Source of the DNA: Oscarella lobularis
Lineage: Eukaryota > Porifera > Homoscleromorpha > Homosclerophorida > Oscarellidae
Assembly: GCF_947507565.1 (NCBI RefSeq)
Contig: NC_089175.1
Location: forward strand, 2,841,733 to 2,905,732
DNA: 64,000 nucleotides
Reading direction: 5' to 3'
Shown piece by piece: positions 54,989 through 64,000 of this stretch. Position numbers and translations under genes: made by a program. Under the pieces are notes generated by a model. The model was not told where the DNA came from and searched no databases. It saw nothing but the letters and a program-made list of their open reading frames with translations. Each line of letters starts with the position of its first letter. Position 1 is the first letter of the stretch.

Positions 54989-57181
54989 ATGCACGTACGC
55001 TTACGTTTCTTTTCTAGACTTCTCATCTATATCAAGCTTCTTTTTATTCTTATATTTGCCGCCGTAACGCAAGGGGCGCAAGGTACTGGTACCATACCGG
55101 GGGTCAACCGCACGCGCGGGGGTCAACCGCACGCGCGGGGGCCGGCCGGCGGCCCGCCGCGGCGCGCTCGCTTCATCGATCGTGTTTTGACTTCCGTTTG
55201 CCTTTTTACATCTAGATGGAAACGTTATAATTCAATCGTCTCCCGCTCTGAGCGGATATTCGATCACCGTTTCGTGCATACTAGCGCAAGCGTACGATGA
55301 AAAGTCGCGGCCTAGCGTCGAGTGGACTCTGAATGGGCAACGGATTGACTTTTCGGCATTTGATCGCTTCTCGTCTACGGCCGTGTCAGGGCTAGGCAAC
55401 GTCACAACGCTTTACTTTTTAACTATGGATCCTTCCAACAGCGGTGACAACAACGCGAACGTGTCGTGTAAGGTGCAAGGTCACCCTCCGAGTAAAGAGA
55501 TACGCTTGTACATTTATGGTACGCGCAATATCTTAGATGAAAATGTCTCTCGATAAATTCTAATTTAGATTCTTCTCCGACTGTTGTTTCTAACGGCGAC
55601 GGCAACGTTACTGTGGAAAAGAACACGTTATTCACATCTTCGTTTCAAGTCGCTTTCAACTTTCAAGGCATGATTCACATTGGCTTCTATCAAAACGGAC
55701 GAATTGTCGGAACGGAGGCGTGGATGTTTTTTGATGGACACGCCAACGTGTCGCTGCCGGGGTTCCCCGTCGTCCCAACAAACAGCGGCATCCTTTATGT
55801 TCGAGTCGTCGTGGGCGGTCGGCCTTTTATCGAGGCCGTGTTCAATTTGACGGTGGTGAATCAGAAGAGTTTACCCAAGTCCTCGACTTTACCACCCCCA
55901 ACATCCTGTAAGTTTTATGGCGTAATCTTCTTCTAAATAATTCCGCGGGGTCTTTGCTTTGAAACAGATGATGCTATTACAATGACGTCTTCCACTCCGA
56001 CTGAGATCGCAACTACGGCACAGGCGTCGAGTTCTACTACTGCGGGAACTCAAATTTCTACAAATTCAACTTCAGATATTTCGTCAACTCACACTACCAA
56101 ACCTTTGACCAGTGAGCTCTTTTCCTAAATGCTTGCTTGTCTTCATTGTGGTAACGTTTAGATAGGACTGTTTCTTATACAGCATCTCCGTGGACAACGT
56201 CTTCAGAAAGTGAGCCTAACGTTGCGTCTATTTGTCTTGTCGTCTTTTATTCTGATTTGCTTAGATGGCACTGAGCTTTCTTCTGCTGACTCTGATCCGG
56301 CACCTGGTAAGCTACAGCATTGTGCGTGGAGGGGAGCGTTGTAGTAACCGCAATAGATTTTAACAATAGCATTTCCATTTGTAGACGCGAATTTGTCTGT
56401 GATTTTTGGAGTCGTCTTTGGGATAATTGGGCTACTTCTTGTTGTGTTTCTGCTGGCTTGTTGTCGCAAATCAAGTCGAGTCAAGTCGTGCTGGCGTCGC
56501 ATAAGAGAAGCACTGAAAAACGAGAAGCGCAACGGTGGGCAACAGAGGGAGCCAGGTAAATTTGCTTTTTAATGGTTTTCATTTGGGATGTTTTTATTCA
56601 TGCAGGCATTGTGTCAAGTCCTGCCGATTCAGGTACAAGTAATGCAGTCGGTTCTCGTCATCAATCGATTTCTACTGATGATGGTGGTAAGTTATGCACA
56701 AGACATAAGAAAATTGCTTATCTGTTGCTGGACAAGGAGCTGAACTTCCGCTGCCTGGGCAGCTAAGCCGGCGTACTGGGCAAACTGACGGCCGCATTTC
56801 GCTCACGCGCGATCGCACTCAAGGAACAGCTACGCATGGGAAAATGAATACGCCAGGCGTGTCATCGTCTCGTTATTTTGATCAATCATCAATCTCTGAA
56901 GATGATGCTGGTAAGTCATGAGAATATCGCTTATCTGTGAAGGACTGGACTAGAAGACTGTTCTAATAGGTGCTGAAAGGGATTTTCAACAATCTGCTAG
57001 CGGCTGTGGTTTTCCCTGCATTGATGAAATGATTCAGTCATCGGAATCCAAAATCATGACGAAGATAGACAAAAGGATAGACGGCGTGCAGGACATGATG
57101 GAAGAAATGGAGGACAGATTGGGGGAAAAGTTGGAGCATCACTTGGGTCATACTGGGACGACGAGAGAGACTGCTGTATAG
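54989..57181 (+). CDS. F2: Ig-type receptor, paralog of F1
   Basis: The start at 54989 gives a leader (MHVRLRFFSRLLIYIKLLFI...AAVTQG). Exon 2 is the Ig domain (ITVSCILAQ, VEWTLNGQ, NVSCKVQG; 55215-55515). Exon 3 is the cysteine-poor beta domain (NVTVEKNTLFTSSF, FQGMIHIGFYQNGRIVGTEA; 55570-55905). Ser/Thr-rich stalk exons follow (55970-56310; THTTKPLT as in F1), then a transmembrane helix (VIFGVVFGIIGLLLVVFLLA, about 56400-56460) with CCRKS and RRIREALKNEKR. The tail has SRHQSISTDDG and DQSSISEDDA and a final helical exon (MTKIDKRIDGVQDMMEEMED) to the stop at 57181. The start of the Ig exon is preceded by a tandem repeat GGGGGTCAACCGCACGCGC (55100-55140). Confidence 0.75.
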
Positions 57182-57711
57182 TTGGTTACTGTAGATACTG
57201 TACGGTGTCTGTTTGTGAGACGCTAATAGAAAATTTAATGTTCACAATTCTATGTAATCCGACCGTGTATACGAAATTATGAATTGGTTGTCACGTGACT
57301 TGGGCGCATGCACACAAGACGCAACAGAACAAACAGTTTCAGAGCCGTACATAGAGATTCGACGGCCGATTCGACGTCGAAAAATTGGGTAATATCTCAA
57401 CTGCTAACAGTCTTTCTCAAGCATGAACGCTGGAGATCATTTCCTTCTTTACTTAGTACTGTATGATGTCAGATTACGGAGCCGCGCGTCAGCGCTTGGG
57501 AACAACCTTAGCGACCCCTACGCTAAGTTACGAAATACGCCCAAGCACGCCCATACGCCCATTCACTCAAGCAACGTCAGACCCACTTCGAACCACTTCA
57601 AATGAATATGAGGTAGTTTCGATCACGACGATCGAGAGAAACTGTGTTATGTACCACATGTTTTTGATGCGTTGTCGGTGAGAGCGTTGTTGTCTTCCAG
57701 TTCGTGAATGT
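57182..57711. other. Intergenic between F2 and F3
   Basis: No TRAF copy is present here, unlike after F1, F3 and F4. A plus-strand frame from 57463 is open for 72 codons but ends without domain or splice continuity. The 5' region of F3 begins near the right end. Confidence 0.45.
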
Positions 57712-59347
57712 GTGGTCTACTCGATCGCTCTGAGCGGTGAACTAGCTCTGAGTCTCTATGTAACGCACTCCAGCCCGCGTGCTTACACTCACGTTTCGTT
57801 TCCTAGTCTTCGAATTGATTACAAACTATTCCTGCAGTTTCTTTTTTTTATCATCGCAATAGCCGCCGTCACTCAAGGTAAGCGCTTTGGGCTTTGTAGC
57901 TCTTGACAAACTCAATTGTTTAGATTCCTCTCCGACTGTTGTTGCAAACGGTGACGGCAACGTTATTGTGGAAGAGAACACATTGTTCACATCGTCGTTT
58001 CAAATCACTTATGACTTTCGTGGACCGGCCCGCATCAGCTACTATCAAAACGGACGACGAATCGGCGGAACGAAGAAGAGGATTTTTTTGAATGGAAGTG
58101 CTAACGTGTCGCTTCCGGCGTTCCGCGTCTTCCCAATGAACACCGGCACTCTTTTCGTTCGAGTCGTTGTGGACGGTCTTCGTTTCATTGTACTCGTTTT
58201 TAATTTGACCGTCGTCAATCAAAAGTCGGGAAAATCTCCGATTTCACCTTCAAAGTCGCGTAAGTCTTATTGCATCTTCTTCTAAATCGCTAATTCCTGG
58301 ACTTCGCTTAGATGCTAATGCAATGGCATCGTTCACGCCACAAGCAACTGCGTCGACTGCTATGGCTGCAAGTAGTGCCGGTGGTGGAACTCGAGCTTTC
58401 ACTGATCAGTTGACTTCTATTTCCTCAACTCAGACTCCCCAGCCCTCTTTGACCAGCAGTGGTGAGTCTTTTCCATGCAGAATGCTTGATTTCTCGTCTT
58501 TGATTAATGGGGTTTAGATAACACTGCTTCTAAAGCATCTCCGCGGGCTCCATCTTCAGAAAGTAGGCTTCAGGTGTGTCTGTGCTTCTTTTCTATAATC
58601 TAAGTTGCCTAGGCGTCACCGAGCCATTTCTCGCTTCTGATGTTCCTGGTGAGTCACAGTTTACCGCGTGCGTAGATTCGGAGGAAAACGCGTTAATAAA
58701 AGCCAGGGAAAACGGAGGCACATTAACACCCTGCGTTGTTGTCTTACTAATGGATGCTTATTCTCCTGCTTTAGTTTCAGTGATTCTTCCATGCATCTTA
58801 ATACCAGCGTTTGTCATCGGATTATTTCTTTTAATCTGTTATAAGCCGTGCAAGCCTTGCAAGCCTTGCATAGATACGTTAAAAGAAAACGTGAGAATCA
58901 AACAGCGCAATGCTAGTAGTTCGACTGTGACAGAAAGAACTGTACAGTGTAAGTTTTGCTTACTTTCCTGAAGAATTTATTTATTTATTTTTATTTGTAG
59001 ATCCATCATCTACGTCAGGTAAGAGTAACTTGAATTAGTAGTACAATAATCGCCTTATTTCGCGCTTTTTCTTCTTTCTCCTATTTTTCAAGCAGGAAAT
59101 GAGAATGGTAATTCAGTAGAATTCCTTTTCCTGTAAAGCAAATATTTTCTGTTTACTAGGTATTGACAATCGCATTGACTACAATCGCATTGAAAAAATA
59201 GTGCAATCAGCCGGGTCCCAAGTAATAATGAAGGTAGAAGAGACAGAGATCACATTAGCGGAAAAAATTGATGGACAGAAAATATCAGAGCAGCCAGAAC
59301 AAGGAGGAAATGAAGGCAATCTGGCTGAGTGCGGTACTTGGCTCTAG
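57712..59347 (+). CDS. F3: short F-family receptor lacking the first Ig domain
   Basis: The leader is recognisable (DYKLFLQFLFFIIAIAAVTQG, to about 57878), but the ATG used by F1 and F2 is not present: the aligned place reads CGTGCTTACA instead of GTGCATGCA. I find no in-frame ATG, so the coordinate given is the open-frame limit. The exon with the VSC...VSC Ig domain is missing. The leader joins directly to the cysteine-poor domain (NVIVEENTLFTSSF, ARISYYQNGRRIGGTKK; 57925-58258), then a Ser/Thr stalk, a transmembrane helix (LVSVILPCILIPAFVIGLFL, 58775-58835), a KPCKPCKPC repeat, small tail exons and a final exon VEETEITLAEKIDGQKISEQ to the stop at 59347. It may be expressed with an upstream spliced start, or be decaying. 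Confidence 0.55.
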
Positions 59348-59383
59348 AGAGACTGCATTGAAAATCTATGCAGGGTGTAGATG

Positions 59384-59422
59384 TTAATTAATTAATTAAT
59401 TAATTAATTAATTAATTAATTA
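59384..59422. repeat. (TTAA)n microsatellite after F3
   Basis: About ten TTAA units. The corresponding place after F4 (63483-63492) has only two or three, so it expanded after the F3/F4 duplication. Confidence 0.9.
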
Positions 59423-59617
59423 AGACGTCATATTCTTTTTCTTGTGCTGTAACTTTCTTTTTTCTTGCGCTGTAATTGCTAAAAACGCCTCATAGTATTA
59501 TGTATTGGTTGTTCCGCGTAGATTTCAAGCAGAAGGCTGAAAATGACGGACACTCAAATCAAGCCAGGTAAGGAGGCGTCAGCACCAGACGGTTGTTGGA
59601 TGATCTCTCTTAATTAC

Positions 59618-60786
59618 TACCATCTGTAGACTATCAATTTTACCAAAAGACAATCGTCTACAATGAAGGAGTCTCTATCAAGTTCATAGTGCGTATCAAT
59701 TTCAATTTTCCTACTCCATCATCATCTTTTCCGGTGAAAGACAATGGAAAATTTGTTTCAAGGTCTTTCTTGGTGACAGTGTGCGTTCTGTCTTGACCGC
59801 CTATTCGTTGATCAACGAAACTCAGTGAATAAGTACTTCGGAATTGACCGATTACATCATCATAATCACCCTTTGTTCGCATCAAAAAAAAGTCCTGCAC
59901 ACTCAGGAGTAGAACCAGAAACAGGGTGTAATTTCAGAATCATTCTGTACCCCGGCTGACTGATGTAAAATGGCTCACTTAGAAACGCCTTCTTTTCATT
60001 GCCTCCACAGGCCTCGACTTTCTTGGACCACTCCGTAACCCGCAAGCAACACGTAAATTCGACTGACCGCATCTGCTCCTTCAAATCGCCGAGCTGCTCC
60101 TGCATTCTGAGATGAGACATGGACACGTGGCGAACCACGTCTTTTTCCATATGCTCGCTCATTTCCTTCCGAGTCCCTGCAAACCTACATCCGGAATCAG
60201 AGAATTCACATTTCAGAATGATCTTGGGACACTCTTCCGAAATATGAACTGTGAGTGCATCTCGAGCAAGCACTTGACCCACAACGTTGAGAACAAGCAA
60301 CAGGAAACTGTGGGCACACTGTCAAATGTTTCTTCATCTGATGCCCTTCAAAACACATTAGGCAATACTCGCACGGGATAATCCTGCGAACGCAACGATT
60401 TGCCACGTGGTCATTGATTTTTCGACGTGCAATTTTCTCTTTGCAGCCTAATGGACATTGAAGAAGAACGAAGTCGCATGTAGGGATTTTGGAGTTGCCT
60501 CAAATCTCCTATCCACGTGCATCCCGCTTCAAGCTGGTCGCTGAAGATTAAGTACGTCGCGTTTGCATGCATTATCCGGGTAGACTTGGTTGGAAGTCAA
60601 CTCTTCGCGACAGACGGGGCATGCTAGAGATCGATCCTTTCGACGAACGACTTCCAAGCACGGCTTGCAGAATCGATGGCCACAGTGAGTCAGCTGCGGT
60701 GCTTTCAGTCCCGTACAGCATATGGGACAGGTCAGATGGTCTGGCAAATCAACAAACTGTGCATCATAGCCAGAGTTGGACGCCAT
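59618..60786 (-). pseudogene. TRAF-D: frameshifted TRAF-B paralog
   Basis: The start at 60786 (MASNSGYDAQFVDLPDHLTC) and the whole RING (CPICCTGLKAPQLTHCGHRF, CPVC) are readable. An 8-bp deletion after DVLNLQ (near 60540) breaks the frame, and further indels follow near 60490 and 60290. The zinc-finger part resumes in other frames (RIIPCEYCLMCFEGHQMKKH) and the MATH domain continues (FLSEPFYISQPGYRMILKLH). It breaks again at an A run (59884-59891) and near 59693. At least four lesions relative to TRAF-B make it a pseudogene, unless the assembly is poor here. A RING-only product of about 80 residues could still be made. Confidence 0.85.
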
Positions 60787-61414
60787 GTGACGTACGCCCC
60801 TGACTCCCCTGACTCCCGGCCCTGACCTGGGCCTCCCTGGGCCCAGGGCCTGACTCCCGTCCTGTAAGGCGCGCGCTAAACCAATCTGCAACGTCGAAAA
60901 AGCTCTTCGCACAGGCAGCCTCATCGTCGGAACGCGGTTTATTATGGGCGCACACTTTGTGCACCGCAGCATCGCCGAACGCTGGAAAGTCTCCAAACTC
61001 GTTGACCCAAAGGATGCAAAATCAGTGGGGATCCCCCCTTCCCATGGGAACAAATTCCTGACGGGCCTCAGGGGCGTGGCGCGAGTAGGCAAAAAATCGA
61101 CCGCGCTGCGTTCGCCGCACGAGCTTCTCACAGTACGGGAGTGCGACTCGGACACTCAGGATCTCTTCAATCGCCGTGCTTCGGGTTGTATGAAAAATGA
61201 GGTAGACAGCTAGTAACTGACTACATGCTGAAACGCGCGCGCCCTCCTCACACTCTACAAGTACCTTTGACTGTACAGTAGCGAAGTTCGCATGCGACTT
61301 TTATACGCGTCGTCTTCGTGAACTTCTACACAAAATGTAGCGTAGACACTTGAAAGTCATGCAAACCGCGCGACGATCGAGCACGGAGCCTCCGAGGGAT
61401 CGCGTGGTCCGCGT
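60787..61414. other. Intergenic between TRAF-D and F4 (divergent)
   Basis: It holds the upstream flanks of both genes. Near TRAF-D there is a short repeat of CCCTGACTCC units (60798-60860). Sequence TATACGCGTCGTCTTCGTGA (61301-61320) matches the shared 5' region of the F genes. No additional gene seen. Confidence 0.5.
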
Positions 61415-63444
61415 GTGCGCCACCCCCGTTCGCGTGTCCGCTCTCGCGTTCCTTGCTTAGCTAGCATACTGATACTGATCTATCCTCAACCCAGATTGCG
61501 ACAACTTCTTTTTGCCGTTATTATCGGTATTTTCTCGATTGGGCAAGGTGAGCGCTTCGGGCGAGGGCGGTCCGCTCGTATCTTATTTCCTTTGCAGTGA
61601 ATACCGCCAACGACAACGATCGGACTGCCATCATTCAATCGTCTCCCGCGCTTAGCGGCAGCTCAATCACGGTTTCGTGTGTCATACCGCGAGCCTACGA
61701 TGAGAATTCGCGGCCTGGCGTCGTGTGGACGTGGAATGGACAGACGATCGAATTGGGGACGGCGGCACACGATCGCCTCTCGTCTACTTCCGTCTCGGGG
61801 CCAGGCAACTTGACGCGCTACCACTTGACTATTAGTCCTGCGGAAAGGGAGGATAATAACGCGACGGTCGCTTGTCGGGTGCGCGGGTATCGTCCGAGCA
61901 AAGAGGCACGCTTGTACATTTATGGTACGCGCGTTCTTAGTGAAATGTCTTTCTGGAGCCGAACTTACTCTTTAGATTCTATTCCTACTGTCGTTGCTAA
62001 CGGTGACGGCAACGTTACAGTGGAAGAGGACAAGCTATTCAGACATTCATTTCGAATTAACTTCGATTTTCAAGGCACAATTGCTGTTGCCTACTATCAA
62101 AACACACAGATCGTTGGAAAGGAAGAGATACTGTATATTGATGGAAGGGTCAACGTGTCGCTGCCAGGATTCAGAATTGTCCCAGCGAACGGGGGAATTC
62201 TGAATGTTCGAATCGTCGTCAGCGGTCTTTATTTCATCGTACCGGTTTTTAATTTGACGGTGGTTCGTCAGAGGAGTTTAGCAAAGCTCTCGGCTTCACC
62301 TACGACGATCCCACCGACGGTCCGTCCGACGGCTTTTTCTACGACGGTCCCTCCGGCGGTCCCTCCGGCGGTCCCTTTGACGGCCTCTCCGACAGTCCCT
62401 CCGACGTCGCGTAAGTTCTAAAATGTCTTCTTCTTAATTCCTGCATGAGCTTTGATTAAAATAACAGATGATGCTACTACATGGGCATCGTCCACTCAGG
62501 CGACTACTTTGAATTCTATGGCTACAAATACTGATGGTGACACTTTCACACATTCAAACACTTTTTCTTTATTGTGATGACGTTTAGATGGGACTGTGGC
62601 AAGTTCTTCAGAAAGTAGGCTTCACGTGTGTCTGTGCTTCTTTTCTATAATCTAAGTTGCCTAGGCGTCACCGAGCCATTTCTCGCTTCTGATGTTCCTG
62701 GTGAGTCACAGTTTACCGCGTGCGTAGATTCGGAGGAAAAAGCGTTAATAATTAATTAAAGCGGGGAAAAGGAGGCACATTAACACCCTGCATTGTTGTC
62801 TTACTAATGAATGCTTATTCTCCTACTTTAGTTTCTGTGATTCTTCCATGCATCTTAATACCAGCGTTTGTCATCGGATTATTTCTTTTAATCTGTTGTA
62901 AGCCATGCAAGCCTTGCAAGCCGTGCATAGAGGCGTTACAAGAAAAAGTGAGAATCAAAAAGCGCAATGCTAGTAGCTCGACTGTGACAGAAGGAACTGT
63001 ACAGAGTAAGTTTTGCTCACTTTTCTGAAGAATTTATTTATTATTTATATTTGTAGATCCATTATCTACGCCAGGTAAGAGTAACTTAAACTAGTAGTAC
63101 AACAATTACGCTTTTTCTTCTTTCTCTCCTATTTGCCAAGCAGAGAATGAGAACGGTAATTCAGTAGAATTCTGTTTCCTGTAAAGCAAATATTTTTAAT
63201 TGATTGCTGTTTACTAGGTCCTATTTACAATCGCATTGGCTACAATCGCACTGAAAAAATGGTGGTAGGTATCGACTACAATCACATTGAAAGAATGATG
63301 CAATCAACCGAGTCCGAAATGAAAATGAAGGTAGAAGAGACAGAGATCGCATTAGCGGAAAAAATTGATGGACAGAAAATATCAGAGCAGCCAAAACAAG
63401 GAGGAAATGAAGGCAATCTGGCTAAGCGCGGTACTTTGGTCTAG
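61415..63444 (+). CDS. F4: F-family Ig receptor with Thr/Pro stalk
   Basis: The leader (RLRQLLFAVIIGIFSIGQG, to about 61549) again has no in-frame ATG; the coordinate is the open-frame limit. The Ig exon (ITVSCVIPRAYDEN, VVWTWNGQ, ATVACRVRGY; 61600-61925) is present and reads on through the usual intron position into the cysteine-poor domain (NVTVEEDKLFRHSF, FQGTIAVAYYQNTQIVGKEE, nearly identical to F1; 61970-62270). The stalk is a Thr/Pro repeat (PPAVPPAVPLTASPTVPP). The transmembrane helix (LVSVILPCILIPAFVIGLFL), the KPCKPCKPC repeat and the tail are almost identical to F3, ending VEETEIALAEKIDGQKISEQ and a stop at 63444. It thus looks like a mosaic of an F1-like ectodomain and an F3-like membrane and tail part. 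Confidence 0.65.
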
Positions 63445-63620
63445 AGAGACTGCATTGAAAATCTATGCAGGGTGTAGAAATCAATTAATTAAGACGTCAT
63501 AATATTCTTTTTTCTTGCGCTGTAATTGCCAGAACGTCTCATATCAGAAGGCTGAAAATGACGGACACTCAAATCAAGCCAGGAGAGGAGGCGTCAGCAC
63601 CAGACGGTTGTTGGATGATC

Positions 63621-64000
63621 TGTCTTTTAATTACTACCATATAAGTACTTCGGAATTGACCAATCACGTCATCGTAATCACCCTTTGTTTGCATCAAAAA
63701 AGTCCTGCTCAGGAGTAGAACCAGAAACAGGGTGTAATTTCAGAATCATTCTGTACCCCGGCTGACTGATGTAAAACGGTTCACTTAGAAACGCCTTCTT
63801 TTCATCGCCTCTCCACAGGCCTCGACTTTCTTGGACCACTCCGTAACCCGCCAGCAACACGTAAATTCGACTGACCGCATCTGCTCCTTCAAATCGCCAA
63901 GCTGCTGCTGCATTCTGAGATGAGACATGGACACGTGGCGAACCACGTCTTTTTCCATGTGCTCGCTCATTTCCTTCCGAGTTCCTGCAGACCTGCATCC
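63621..64000 (-). pseudogene. TRAF-E: decayed TRAF copy running off the window
   Basis: It matches TRAF-D over the coiled coil and early MATH domain (HLRMQQQLGDLKEQMRS; FLSEPFYISQPGYRMILKLH). Relative to TRAF-D it has a 2-bp insertion (CGCCTCTCCACAG, near 63810), a deletion in the ECAG segment (near 63708) and an internal deletion of about 205 bp that removes the C-terminal half of the MATH domain (junction at about 63641). The N-terminal part lies beyond the right edge. Confidence 0.85.

Noticed and set aside
57463-57681. 72-codon ORF upstream of F3
   Set aside because: No match to the F1/F2 5' regions and no splice path to the F3 leader; probably chance.
60944-61213. 89-codon plus-strand ORF between TRAF-D and F4
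   Set aside because: It lies in the shared upstream flank of the TRAF copies, with no domain.

Overview
This is nuclear DNA from an animal. Nearly every gene is split by very short GT-AG introns, several of them only 36 to 50 bp. The recognisable genes are metazoan: DNMT1, syntaxin-18, the PP2A scaffold subunit, H2A.Z and H2A, hormone-sensitive lipase, POLR1D, Maelstrom, USF, CENATAC and a CTHRC1-like collagen. Compact introns, lineage-specific Ig/FN3 receptors and TRAF expansions suggest a sponge, possibly a homoscleromorph such as Oscarella or Corticium. The taxon is an inference; no marker gene in the window settles it.

Layout. 0-11 kb: three single-pass Ig/FN3 receptor genes on the minus strand (R1, R2, R3), a CTHRC1-like secreted collagen gene, an orphan duplicated transmembrane exon, a fossil of a G-protein alpha subunit, and a local tandem duplication with a 21-bp minisatellite. 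12-43.5 kb: mostly housekeeping genes, namely an unrecognised secreted protein, DNMT1 (minus) head-to-head with STX18 (plus), a RING/TRAF/MATH gene, a large gene with a CARD-like segment and a degenerate KH domain, the PP2A A subunit, a divergent H2A.Z/H2A pair, LIPE, POLR1D, MAEL, USF and CENATAC. 43.9-64 kb: an accessory cluster with a head-to-head receptor pair (R4/R5) and four related Ig receptors on the plus strand (F1-F4). These alternate with single-exon TRAF genes or TRAF remnants on the minus strand (B-E).

The most interesting feature is this right-hand cluster. A unit of 'Ig-type receptor (+) followed by TRAF-like adaptor (-)' recurs, and F3+TRAF-D and F4+TRAF-E look like recent copies of each other, non-coding parts included. 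The intact TRAF-B has a complete RING, TRAF zinc fingers and MATH domain; TRAF-C, D and E are truncated or frameshifted. A partial copy of CENATAC has been fused next to truncated TRAF-C. The arrangement resembles a fast-evolving recognition locus (innate immune or allorecognition) in which receptors and candidate signalling adaptors are duplicated together. That role is inferred from architecture only.

Exon joins were made by eye from GT/AG sites and reading frame, so gene spans are more reliable than individual splice sites. No tRNA, rRNA, CRISPR array or intact transposon was seen.
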